Assembly (NCBI GenBank): GCA_018466975.1
Contig: CM031561.1
Span: forward strand, 2,852,001-2,916,000
Source: Sparassis latifolia
Lineage: Eukaryota; Basidiomycota; Agaricomycetes; Polyporales; Sparassidaceae
Length of the DNA stretch: 64,000 bases
Direction: 5' to 3'
Part shown: positions 45,321-55,835 of the stretch, in pieces
Position numbering within the stretch: position 1 is the stretch's first letter
Layout of the letters: every line of letters begins with the position of its first letter
Position numbers and translations under genes: made by a program
The notes under the pieces: generated by a model
The model's input: only the letters and a program-made list of their open reading frames with translations
What the model was told of the DNA's origin: nothing
Databases searched by the model: none

Positions 45321-45500
45321 TGTAATGGGTCGGTTCTGATGACCGTTACTCGTTATGGACTGCTTACTACTTACATAAGCAAGTTGCTTTATATCCCCTA
45401 CACTCACCATCTAGCTGTACACACTCAGTCTTAGCTTAGTTTTGGCTATACATTGAGTCCACTGCAGCCCTGGTGAGCCTAAGGAATTAGGCAGTTTACA
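45321..45500 (+). repeat. 5' LTR, 180 bp
   Basis: Starts TGTAATGGGTCGG and ends GGCAGTTTACA. A TTTATAT box lies at about 45388-45394. It differs from the 3' copy at three sites, all CG versus TG. Confidence 0.92.
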
Positions 45501-45539
45501 CTTTTTTTGCAGTCTCAGAACTACTGCTGAAGTTCTGCT

Positions 45540-47021
45540 ATGACTGGATACTACTGGCTGGATGGGCAGGAACACTCACTGTGCCCTGCACGTCATACCT
45601 ACCGGGCAACACCTCTCAGGACCTCTGAGATCAAGGTCCTCACTAGCAACATAGGCCATGTTGCCAACACCCTGCAAAAGTGGGTTGAGGTGAATAACCT
45701 CACCCATTGGCTCACAATCGCCGACTGGCTGGTCGAGCGACATCTCCACCTTGCCACCCTCCACGAGCGCTATGCGTGCGAAGATGGCCTTACCACCATC
45801 AAGCGCACTCACCGCCGTCTCGACACCCTCGCAGAACGCCTAGAAGCCGCCGTCACTCATGCGACTTTCGACGTGGCACGGACGCATCACCTCGTGACAC
45901 GTGACCATGCCAAACGTGATGTCGCCACTCCTACCGCGGTACCCACGCTCCCTGCTTCCCCCTCCCTCGTGCCCAAGAAACTCGCCAGGCCCGAGCACCC
46001 GCGCCACCTCAAGACCGTCGTGCCGAGTCAGGACCAAAAAAACCGGCCCCAAACACTGGTAGGGGAGAGTGCGGGGGTAAAAGAGGCCGAGGAGAGGAGA
46101 AGGGAGGAGAGGAGGCCGGAGGAGAAGATGTGGGAACGGACACGGCGTGACCAGGAGCAGGAGCGGACACCGTGCAAGCAGGACGACACACAAGGTACGC
46201 CCGCCCTGCCGTCTCCCACAGCGCCGCCATGCACCCACCTCACCGAGCGCCCGACAACGCCGATGGCCCCAATGCGTTCACACGCGACGCCACCACGTCG
46301 CAGTGCACGCACGCCCACGGCACCCACGATGCAGGATGCGGATGATGCACCCGCAACGTCACCAGCGCGAGGGATGCAAGCCCGCGACAGCCCGACGCCA
46401 ACGCGCCTCGCCATCTGGGCCACTGACCGCCTGCCAGCACAGGTGGCGCTGAGCGCACCGACGCACCACAGCTGCGCAACGAAGCCCGTAGCAACCGCGG
46501 TGCAGGACGCGAACGTCGCGACCGACACACTGCCGACGCCGAGGACACGCCACGCAGGTGCCGATGCACGAGCGCGCCCAGCGTCGCCGACACACCGCGC
46601 CACTCCGATAGCACCAGGGGCGCATGCCGAGGATGATGCGCCCGCCATGCCGCCCACACACCCCGCTGTCGCATCTACAATGCGACCCCCTCCTTCGCCG
46701 ACACTCCCGGCATCCGACGTCCACGACGGACTGCCACCACCCTCCTACGCCGTCGAGCAGCCGACCTCAACGGCGCCAGCAGACCGCGATGCAGCGCCAC
46801 GGCATCATGCCGAGGACACCCCCGAGGCCGCAGCACCTGTGTACGACGGTGCACAGTTGCTGCCCCACCCACCCTCGTCAACCATGTCAACTCCCCTCTC
46901 ATCTGTCCCACCTCTGCGAACTCGAGGGCCAAATCCTCGACTTGGCTACATCAACCAGCGCTCCCAAACCACTGCGTGCGGTCTCCTCAGACACCCCCGG
47001 TCGTTGTCTATGGAACTGTAA
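45540..47021 (+). CDS. intact 493-residue ORF of the short LTR element, unknown function
   Basis: Starts ATG 45540, only 40 bases after the 5' LTR. Residues of about 30-130 look helical and globular (SNIGHVANTLQKWVEVNNLT, then HRRLDTLAERLEAAVTHAT). Residues 160-215 are a highly charged Glu/Arg helix (EAEERRREERRPEEKMWERT). Residues 220-460 are Pro/Ala/Thr-rich with repeated short ATPP-, ADDAPA- and TPRRSA-like words and are probably disordered. No CCHC knuckle, protease or polymerase motif is present. The general plan (small helical domain, charged linker, long disordered tail) is compatible with a divergent gag-like particle protein, but I cannot show it. The DNA is GC-rich and rich in CpG, unlike older elements nearby. 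The frame is open over its full length, which suggests selection or very recent origin. Confidence 0.7.
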   Translation: MTGYYWLDGQEHSLCPARHTYRATPLRTSEIKVLTSNIGHVANTLQKWVEVNNLTHWLTIADWLVERHLHLATLHERYACEDGLTTIKRTHRRLDTLAERLEAAVTHATFDVARTHHLVTRDHAKRDVATPTAVPTLPASPSLVPKKLARPEHPRHLKTVVPSQDQKNRPQTLVGESAGVKEAEERRREERRPEEKMWERTRRDQEQERTPCKQDDTQGTPALPSPTAPPCTHLTERPTTPMAPMRSHATPPRRSARTPTAPTMQDADDAPATSPARGMQARDSPTPTRLAIWATDRLPAQVALSAPTHHSCATKPVATAVQDANVATDTLPTPRTRHAGADARARPASPTHRATPIAPGAHAEDDAPAMPPTHPAVASTMRPPPSPTLPASDVHDGLPPPSYAVEQPTSTAPADRDAAPRHHAEDTPEAAAPVYDGAQLLPHPPSSTMSTPLSSVPPLRTRGPNPRLGYINQRSQTTACGLLRHPRSLSMEL

Positions 47022-47186
47022 CCTGAGATGGATCCGACGGGTTTTCTGGAGTGGGAGGGAGTGTGTGCATCGCACAATTACTTATGGTATACACTTCTCT
47101 TTATTTCATCTATGCGGTACGTCTTACTTTATGATATGCCCATCTATTCCTCTCCTCTTCCTTTCTTTCCCCCTGGGTTGTTTCTG

Positions 47187-47197
47187 GTAGGGGAGGG
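47187..47197 (+). promoter_or_regulatory. polypurine tract
   Basis: GTAGGGGAGGG directly precedes the 3' LTR; closely similar to the tract at 15003-15013. Confidence 0.75.
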
Positions 47198-47377
47198 TGT
47201 AACGGGTCGGTTCTGACGACTGTTACTCGTTATGGACTGCTTACTACTTACATAAGCAAGTTGCTTTATATCCCCTACACTCACCATCTAGCTGTACACA
47301 CTCAGTCTTAGCTTAGTTTTGGCTATACATTGAGTCCACTGCAGCCCTGGTGAGCCTAAGGAATTAGGCAGTTTACA
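47198..47377 (+). repeat. 3' LTR, 180 bp
   Basis: Partner of 45321-45500; starts TGTAACGGGTCGG and ends TTTACA, followed by CAGCA. Confidence 0.92.
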
Positions 47378-47382
47378 CAGCA

Positions 47383-49015
47383 GTTGTAGATTACGAATGT
47401 TCCTGAACTTGAAGTGATGTATCGTCAGTGCACTGGGCTTCCATGTGTTGCTAGTAGTAGTGGCTCAATTACTGCATCCAATGGGTGATCAGAATAATTA
47501 AGGCGCACCTGCTAAATGTCTGAAGGACTATCGGGTGATTGCGCAGATGCTGCAGGCTGGATGTGAGCTCATTGTGAATGGTGTCAGCTGCTGCGGACAG
47601 GTAGATAATATTAAAACCAGTAATGTTCTTGCCAGTGTAGACTGATCAGTGAGAATGGAAACAACACACCATAGCAGAATCGCTCCTTGACATGCAGATG
47701 TCAGCTGTCTGCTCCTTCCTTCAGGGTTGGCTATATGTAGCTCGAAACAGAGCAAAGCTACAGATGAATTTGCCGCATCATAGGCTGGTGGTCAGCAATA
47801 TCCTTTTGATTCTTCAACATGTCCAGTGCTGTGGCCTCTTGCATGAAGGCTTCACCCTCCAAGACCTCTTGCTCAGTGTCTTGCTTGAGCGGCATGACTC
47901 TTTCCATGCTTGCTTTCCATTGTCATCTTACTTGTGCTATGCTCTTCTGTTCACATTGCAACAAGCAAGACAGGACTTGGCAGACTACCGTGAATTTGTG
48001 GGCTAACATCTAAGCCTCGCCAGTATGTCAAAGAGGCCCTGAGAGAGCCTGCAGCATCCTCGAGCACGTGCATTGCAGCTAGTCTCCCAAAGGCAGTGTA
48101 GCTACTCTGCTCCAACCTTCGTGCCTCAGGATATCCATATCTGACATCTGCTTTCCTTAAGGGGGGTGTTTCTAAGAGGTCGGTCACTGCTGATCAGCAT
48201 GTCACATGCAGTGGCAAATGCGAGACTTCAGAATTGTGTTCCTCCTACAGACGTGATGCACTGCATCTTATGGGGTGGAAAATATGCTTACTTTGAGGCA
48301 TGTGCATGCCAAACATTCTGGTTTGTTTTGGGAATATTTTCAGTGGCTATATTCCTTGGGAATACTGTGGTACTGGTACATAGAAATGAGAATCAGACAG
48401 TGGGGGTCATCTATCTTCCTGCACTGCTGCAAGGGTGAAGCCATATAATGGATAAGGCCTATAATGCAAATGTTATAAGTACTGGAGGTTGCTGTTGACA
48501 GAGCAGGTGTCGAACATGAGGCATCAGACAGTGTAGCAGAGACACCTTCAGGCTTCAGCAAATGAGGGACTAAGATAAATAATCTTCTGTAGGTGGCATT
48601 GCAACTATTGTCGTGGCAATTCAGGGGAATAAAATGAGCAGACTTAAGATGCCGAAGCAGCTCACATCATCCCGCTGCAGACCTCTGACTTGGACTCAGT
48701 GACAGGCTGTCAGTATTGCACTTGCCAGACTCAGGCAGGAACACATGGTCAGATTATGTTGCTGCAGTGTCACCTGCAGAACTAAGATGAATGCACCAAT
48801 CAATAAGCCAACAGGTGAATTAATATTTCAAGGACGAGCGGCCGCTCAGTAATGAGCCCATAGCAGAGGTCGCAAGTGCCCGTCGGCAATGAAGAGCATT
48901 GTAACCAAAAGCTTACTGATTTTAACTACCGGTGTATCCAATTCGTAGTAAATTTCGGGCTCCGTCTAAGTTGTCCGACCTCTCGACTAACCCCCCGCAT
49001 CAGAAAGCAGACTAA
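47383..49015. other. no recognised gene
   Basis: Short open stretches on both strands (47692-48006 +, 48166-48438 +, 48187-47951 -) without a recognised family or splice pattern. Confidence 0.35.
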
Positions 49016-49023
49016 TCACAGCT

Positions 49024-50235
49024 CCCTCATGTGATGATGACTCGCACTACTTTCAGAACTATGCAAAGAATGGTGAGGTGCTTGTCTTTGATGAGATCTG
49101 TATACCGTTGGTGTCTGGAAATAGATGTACACTATGATGGTCCAGGACAAAGTGCGCATGGCGACATATGCGAAATTCATCCAGTCTAGCCCAGAGCTCT
49201 TCAAAGATGCAGTCATCCTGGACATTGGGTGCGGCTCAGGAATACTGTCGCTCTTCGCCGCACGAGCTGGAGGAAAGTGTGTGATTTCTGTCGAGGCATC
49301 TCACATCGTGGAGAAAGCAGAGTGGATCGTGAAGAACAACAGTCTTGAATATACCATTGTGTATGTGTTGTGGAGATTACCATTCAGTTATGCATACTAA
49401 GTGGACCTGCACAGTGTTGTTCAAGCGAAGGTTGAGGGCATCACTCTTCTGGATGGGATTGAGCACTAGTGGACATTGTCATCTCAGACCTCTAACCCTC
49501 TCCATTTACCATCTCTAAAGCTCTCCTCCCCATCATGCTCCCCCTCACCAGCACTGTCAACCACGTCTTCCACCTCTTCCTCTAGCACATCCACCCACAC
49601 CGCCACACTGTGCACCCCTCGCCCCGGGCGGCTTGCAGGGCTCACCCCTATGAGCACTTTGATGAACTCAGCTTCCACCCAGTCCATATCCTCTACAGCA
49701 ACATCATGCACCATCACTCCCACCTCCGCATGCCAGCCCCGCTCGTGGAGCTGCACAAAGACAAAGAGACAGGAGCCCATAGAGCACATCTGGGGCACAG
49801 CATCGCCGCCCACGTGCTCTGTGCTCCAGCCTGAGAGGTCAACACTGCCCGGCACACCTGCACACCCGGTTGCCCGCCATCCGCACTCTTGAGTGCACTT
49901 GATCAAACATTACACCCGAATGCAAGTGCACAAGATCGGAGCAACCTGTGCAGCTACGATGCTCGGACATGTATCTCGTGTGCGAGGCTGACCTGCATGT
50001 TCATGCTCTACTTTGATGTCTTCTTCACCTCTATGGGCAAGCTGATCCCGCTGGACATGGACGTGTATCTCGCATGCACGCGAGGGTGACCTAATCCTCG
50101 TGGAGGTGTGGGCGCTCGGCGGGAAGTCGCCCACTGCACGGTGCCTCAGCGTGGGCATGCCCCTCAAGGGTAAGGGCCATCCGAAGGTCATGAGCTTCAG
50201 TACAGGCCCAGTGTTGGTGTTGATGCCATGGCCAG
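49024..50235 (+). pseudogene. protein arginine methyltransferase (PRMT3-like) fragment
   Basis: Starts with DDDSHYFQNYAKN (49030-49072), followed by a GT-AG intron of about 50 bases and VQDKVRMATYAKFIQSS. Motif I is VILDIGCGSGILSLFAARAG (about 49213-49270), the S-adenosylmethionine site, then VISVEASHIVEKAEWIVKNN. After a second intron near 49360-49415 come VQAKVEGITLLDGIEH and VDIVISDL. The family has a Trp-Met-Gly-Tyr double-E loop there, but here the frame hits stops and the match is lost until 49980. The C-terminal barrel resumes with FMLYFDVFFTSMGKLIPLD (about 50000) and VEVWALGGKSP and FSTGP (50100-50210). The N-terminal zinc finger region and the catalytic loop are missing. Family role: methylates Arg in ribosomal protein S2 and others. 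Confidence 0.8.
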
Positions 50236-51006
50236 GTACTCGCAACTGTGCAACTTCTTGGACCAGGTCATCTACCACGAGAGCATCTTACATATTCATG
50301 ATGAATACTTGTACAGTGATTAGTAGAATGAAAATATTTAGGGGAATTTTGAGAGCATGTAATGGAGCTCATCATCAGCAACAATGAGCTCGAGCCGACG
50401 CATGGCGAGCACGATGTGCGGGACGAATGGCAGGTGCTAAGGAAAAATACTAGCACATGTAGGGGGTGACTGAGGTCTCCTGGATGAACCACGCGAGAGC
50501 CACGCGTCGGCATCACGGCATCTGTCCTTAAATGAACCGTAACCAAACGACCTCCATAGGAGGGAGCTCGCTGGCCTGGCGATCGCCATTTGCCATGCAG
50601 GCAAGGTGGAGAGGTTTCGCCAACAACACTAGCCATCAGCCTCTCGCTTAGTAAGCACTTGTTTGACTTAGTTGCTCGCGAGCTCGCTGCTAAGTCAAAC
50701 TGCACTTTTCTCTGCGCGTGAGGAATGTAGGTAATTCCAATCTCATTGGCCGAAGCCGGACTCAGATCCCGAGGAACAACAGGCGCCCGCAGATGCGCCA
50801 CCAGCTTTAAAGTCTTTGGGGAAATTTATGTTTGCTCACAGCTGTCATTTTCCTGCACGCGACAGCTGTCGACCCTGCATAAATGGGCACTGGAGTACAA
50901 CTACAACGTTCGTAATTACAAAGCAGGACAGCACAGAGCACGATAGCCCAAGACAGAAAGATATCTAACAACGCCGGCACTGCGGATCTACTACATCCCC
51001 GGGATT
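50236..51006. other. no gene; dispersed repeat copy B at 50310-50560
   Basis: Between the PRMT3-like and MCM2-like pseudogenes. The rest shows no recognised coding sequence. Confidence 0.5.
50310..50560 (-). repeat. dispersed repeat, copy B
   Basis: Inverted partner of 23410-23645, with about 16 more bases (the GCCACGCGTCGG region). Identity is roughly 85 percent by eye. It begins just inside or after the end of the PRMT3-like fragment. Confidence 0.75.
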
Positions 51007-54000
51007 TTAAGCTTCGTCGCCACACGGGAATCTCTTCTCGATGATACCGTCATTACAAGATGCCGTTGGAGGCGAACAGTTTCGAGCGGAGGAACGGCGT
51101 GGTGACAAATAAGTACTCCTTCGCCTGCAGATATGAGAAAGTCAGCATTATCAAGCGAGTACAGTTGCAAGACATGTTGGACGCACGCATTCATTAACTC
51201 GGAGATCTTGATGGTGATCAATTCTGGCCGCTGATACTGCTGCAGCAAGCCAGCCTTCTCCTTCACAATATTGCCCAATAGGAAGGCCAGCAGCTCTTCA
51301 TGATCGCGAGCTTGCGTGAGGTATTTGCAGAATTCCTGGTGCAATGTATAAGAGTGTGAGTGGACAGAGCTGATGCAATAACAGCGTCTGCATGACTCAC
51401 CCGCTCAAGTGTCTTCTTGATTGACATTTTCTGGACACTTACAAAGCTTCCTACAGTGACAGAAATGGCGAGGTCGATGTCATCTGCTCGGACGTATTCC
51501 CTAAGAGCCATCTTCACGCTCGCCTCTGCCATATGGATCATATTCTCCAGATGGCGCACAGTGATTGGGAATGAACCAGTCGCCAAGGATTCGCGTCTTA
51601 AGTTAGCGAACAAACGCAACAGCTTCTCTTGGTCAAGGTCGTAGAGCTTCGGTCAGACTCTCTCTCATGCATACATGATATATTTTCGCAGGACGTCTTG
51701 AGATATGATCTGTGTAAGCCATCAGTTTACCATCACATCATACGAGACCCTCACGCGCATATCAGCATCGAGCGTAGTGCCTACGTTCATTTCCTCCTTG
51801 TCCGCTTCAAACTTCGGATGGCTTCTCAGATGGCTGCCCACGACGAATCTCACCAGCAACTCATCCTTTACCGGGTCCACAGTATCTTTCACGATGCAGA
51901 GAACGTCGAACCGCGACAAGATCGGCTCCGTCAACTCTACGTTCTGCTGAAATGGAATCAAGGTTGTACCTGCCCCGAAAGGGATTCGCAGCGGCAATGA
52001 TAGCGCAACGCGCCTGCAGCGAAGTGACAATGCCCGCCTTGGAGATCGAGATTGACTGTTGCTCCATTGCCTCATGGATCGATGTCCAGTCGGCATCGTG
52101 CATCTTGTTGAACTCGTCAATGAGACATGTCCCTTGTCTGCCAACACCAAGGCCCCGCCTTCGAGGGTCCATTCGTGTGACTGGATCTTTGCGCACACTC
52201 GCGGTCAGGCCGACAGCAGACGCCTCTTGGCCCGTCGCAAATACCAACCTATGCGCGGTCTTCTCTACGAACTTCAAGAACTGCGACTTGGCCGTTCCAG
52301 GATCACCCAGCAGCAGGACATTGATGTCTCCGCGGATACGGTGCTTGTGGTTAATGTCCTTTGGCACACCACCGAAAAGCTGACAATGCGAGGGCTGTCT
52401 TGATGTCTTGATGGTCATAAATCGACGGTGCTATGGACTTGACAATCCGCTTGCGAATACGATCGTCTCGCGCAAGGTTGCGAATCATCTTATCATCTTC
52501 TTCAGTAAGTCAGAACGTGGCAAACTGGTCTTCCTTCTTGTTGACATGATTGGCCTCAATAACAGTGGAGAAAACGGGGAAGCCATTCTTGGAGTTGAGT
52601 GAGGCATCGAAGTTGTTGCGATAGATGCCAGTGATGTCCTGTAAAATCATGAAATAATCTGAGACACGAGCAATCAGTAGACACGAACAATTTCCTCACC
52701 GGGCTTGGCTGTATCGATGAGATCCCAAAGTAGAACAACTTCATGGTGTCTAGGCAGGCGACCCGGAGGCACGGAACCGGGAGACTCCTGCAGGGTCATC
52801 TTCTGGTAGTTGCGATAAACAGTCTACAACACCAGTAAAATACGCCGAAGACATTTAAAAAAAATAAGACAGACCTGTTCCGAGTTCACGCTGAATGGGA
52901 CCTTGCCCTCGCAATTCGGGCAGTAACTAATCTTGACTTCCTTGGTCGCATCCTGGTAGAATGGTCCAAGGACAGTGCCACACTTGCGGCAGTCGAACTT
53001 GACATATTTCAACTGAAGAAAGACGCCCGTGCGTCTGGTGACGACACCGGAGACTCGCACGAGGTTGTTCAGATTCGAACGGCGCAAGTCACGCAGCGAC
53101 GAGCTGAGCGGAAGGTCCGTGATCTGGACGTGGACCTCCGAGTGGATCCGCTCATAGGAGTGATAGTACACCAGGATGGCGTTAAGAGCTACCTCGTCAA
53201 AGATGGCAAGCATGGCCGTAGGTGAGTTGGTAAGGAAGTAGGCGAGAATTGGTTTCGAGAGAGCCAGACGAAGATAGGACACTTCTAATGACTCCGAGTT
53301 GTCTTAAAACAAAAACGTCAGCTGGTAGAAAGCGAAAAGCTCATGCCCTCACTTTCTCCAAGATTGCGAATACGTTGTCCATAGACGGAAGCACCGTGCT
53401 CGTCCACATAGGTCATCAAGAATTGGCGGAAGTGCCTGACTATGGACCGGCGAACCCGCTCATTTGCAATCCACTCGGCGATTGACTTCGTTTTGATGTC
53501 ACTCAACTGCTCGAGCGGGAGTTCCTGCACCAAGAGTTATAAATCAACACGAGGTGAATGAACTTTCTCCCTCACATCTTCAATGCCTTCCATGTCATCA
53601 AGCTCCTTCCTCTCATCATATTGCCTTCTCGTACGCCTCTTCGTGCCTGCCAGGAGGCCAGCATCGAAATCATCATCCAAGTCATCACTCTGTAGGAAGT
53701 TAGGCATGCGGCTCCTCCGCGCAGCCCTAGCTCCATGCCTACTGCCCTGCGCATCTCTGCGGTCCATTTTCGCCTCGGCTGCATGTCGAGCTGCAGCCGA
53801 CATCTCGTCGAAATCCTCATCGTTGATTCCAGCGTCCGAGTAAGTATCGAGCATTTGGTTTGGAGCATAGTCCCTGAAAAACACATTCAGCGGGCAATGC
53901 AGATGAACACGCAGGTACTCACTCTTCCAGATCCTCTCCGAAAAGATCCTCGCCCTCTTGATCTTCGTCATCGATCTCCCCGACTGCATCCCGATCATCA

Positions 54001-54138
54001 AAACTATCATCAGTATCGGAGAAGGGCGGCGGTGGAGAGAAAGGCGGGAGAGACGACTTCTAGTTGCGACGACCATGAGTAAGATGCCCGGCTGGGGTGG
54101 GAGAAGAACCGGCGAGTGGCGTTCGTGAGCGACGACAT
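51007..54138 (-). pseudogene. MCM2 replicative helicase subunit, frameshifted copy
   Basis: Nearly full length, read right to left from ATG 54138-54136 to TAA 51009-51007, with several introns. The acidic N-terminal part reads SDTDDSFDDRDAVGEIDDED only after frame changes. DYAPNQMLDTYSDAGINDED and RRTRRQYDERKELDDMEGIE follow. Then come ANERVRRSIVRHFRQFLMTY, the CRKC...CPNC zinc ribbon (near 52990-52910), Walker [14 protein letters not shown] (near 52310), Walker B LIDEFNKM (usual Asp replaced by Asn, near 52110) and the arginine finger SRFD (near 51930). Frame changes flank Walker B and separate it from the arginine finger; another precedes the DGIIEKRF end. Amino acid changes such as DRTS to DWTS fit CpG decay. 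Family role: part of the MCM2-7 helicase at replication origins. Being essential, it should have an intact copy elsewhere. Confidence 0.88.
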
Positions 54139-54304
54139 TTCGCGCCACGAGGTATCTAGTATAGAAACATCAGTAAAAACCAAGTAAATCGGAAGGTGCA
54201 AAGGCCCAAGGTGTAGAGCCGTATGACCAAATGGCGCTGCGTGGAGGGAGTTCAGTGTACACCGATCAGCATCGACAATCCCATCAAATGCATGCAGCGT
54301 AGAT

Positions 54305-55835
54305 AACCTACGTGTTCATCTTTCTCACTTCGAGATCGAGCATCTCACCCGTCTTCTTGCTGAAAGGTTCTGCCAGCTCTCTCCGGACTCCTTGGCACCT
54401 CCATAGCTGACTGGTCGGACGACGATGTTCATACCGTAGTTAGCGATCCAGTGATCTTTTGCAAGTCATCCTGTGCACCAGCACATATGTTTTCCGTACC
54501 GGAGAAGATTTCTTCTGAGACCGGTCTACCCGATGTCATGCAAATGCGGTCCCCCATTTGCGGCGCGGACAGAAGGTGATGATCGGGAGGCAGATATTAA
54601 AGTATCGAAGGTTAAGCATACAGCAAAGAAAAAATAACAGAAAAACCCACTTGTGCATATCCGAGAGCTCAACACCGCGGGGTAAGATGCTGCCCTTCAG
54701 GAGAGGATCTGCATGCTCCAGGAACCACCCACAGACTGCGTGTCCCCCTTCATGGTACGCAACGGTCTTCTTCTCATCCGGACTCAATATCCAACTTTTC
54801 CTCTCCAGACCCACAATGACCCGCTCGATCGCGGACTCGAAATCAGACTCCGTGATGCTCTCTTGTGCGTGTCGTGCAGCGTGCAGCGCGGCCTCATTGC
54901 ACACGTTCGCGATATCCGCACCCGAGAACCCGGGCGTCAGCACCGCGAGCTTCTGCGCAAACGCCTCCGTTTCCGGCAGCTCTTTCGAGAGCCTGAAGGG
55001 GCGAAGGTGGACCAAAAAGATAGCCTTCCGCCCCGAGACCTCCGGACGGTCGATGGTGATGTTCTGATCGAAACAACCTGGGCGCGTCAAGGCGGGACCA
55101 AGGACATCTGGTCTGTTGTTGCCAGCGAGCACGACAACATCCTCCTGAGTGCCGAAACCATCCATCTTGACCAACAGCTGGTTGAGAGTGTTCTCGCTCG
55201 TCATTTCCACCCTCGCCTGCCACCACGAGACTTGCCAATAGCATCGATTTCGTCAATGAAGATGATCGACCGCACGTTCTTCTTCGCGGACCTAAACAGA
55301 TCACGGACGCGAGAAGACCTGACTCTAACGAACATCCCAATGAACTCGGAGCCGGACACGGAGAAGAAGGGCATGATCGCCTCGCCTGCAGTGGTCTTTG
55401 TGAGGAAGGTCTTACCAGTACCCGGTGACCCCGACAAGATAGCACCGCGAGGGATCTTCGCGCCGAGTTTCTCATACTTGGCAGGTTCCTTGAGGAAAGA
55501 GACGAACTCCATGATTTCGTCTCGTCCATCCCAGCGACATCCTTGAACTTGACCTTGATGTCCGTGTCCTTGTTGAAGAGCTTGGCGCGACTCTTGGCAA
55601 AAATGAAGACGCCGCCTCCGGCACCGCCAACCCCGCCCACTCTGCGGGAAAGATAGTACAAAAGACCTGCGAAAAGAAGAGTGGGGCAAAAGTTGAGGAG
55701 ATAGCTGAATGCTGAGACCTCCTCGTGGTGTGGTATGCGACGGGGATGTGCTCGTGGGAGGGGACACCCAGCTCCTTCTGCGCCTCGTCGAGCTTACGCT
55801 CGAACGCCTCGACCGAACCTATAGAGAAATAGTAG
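54305..55835 (-). pseudogene. m-AAA protease (AFG3/YTA12-like), truncated at both ends
   Basis: Mitochondrial inner-membrane ATP-dependent metalloprotease family. From the left-truncated start: [20 protein letters not shown], a hydrophobic segment ([14 protein letters not shown]), [13 protein letters not shown] and Walker [13 protein letters not shown] (usual GPPGTGKTLLAK). Walker B is [17 protein letters not shown]. In the second region of homology, [20 protein letters not shown] has both arginines of the usual GRFDR lost. The zinc site [11 protein letters not shown] has Gly where Ala is usual. C-terminal pieces (PVSYGGAKESGESWQ, EPFSKKTGEMLDLEVRKM) follow to a TAG near 54305. The catalytic domain is interrupted near 54540-54640 and at frame changes near 55200 and 55510. 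The N-terminal targeting sequence and first membrane helix are absent. It is not functional. Confidence 0.85.

Larger units (their letters stand above)
45321..47377 (+). mobile_element. non-autonomous LTR element, 2057 bp, with one intact ORF
   Basis: 180-bp LTRs at 45321-45500 and 47198-47377 with three differences, a CAGCA target duplication and a polypurine tract (GTAGGGGAGGG, 47187-47197). The interior is only about 1.7 kb and contains a single ORF, with no protease, reverse transcriptase, RNase H or integrase. It must rely on enzymes from another element. LTR identity of about 98 percent suggests recent insertion. Confidence 0.9.

Noticed and set aside
46028..46674. Long minus-strand frames opposite the short LTR element ORF
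   Set aside because: Shadow of a GC-rich plus-strand ORF that has an ATG 40 bases after the LTR and ends before the polypurine tract.
49016..49225. Minus-strand open frame over the methyltransferase start
   Set aside because: The plus strand carries clear PRMT motifs with introns; the minus frame has none.
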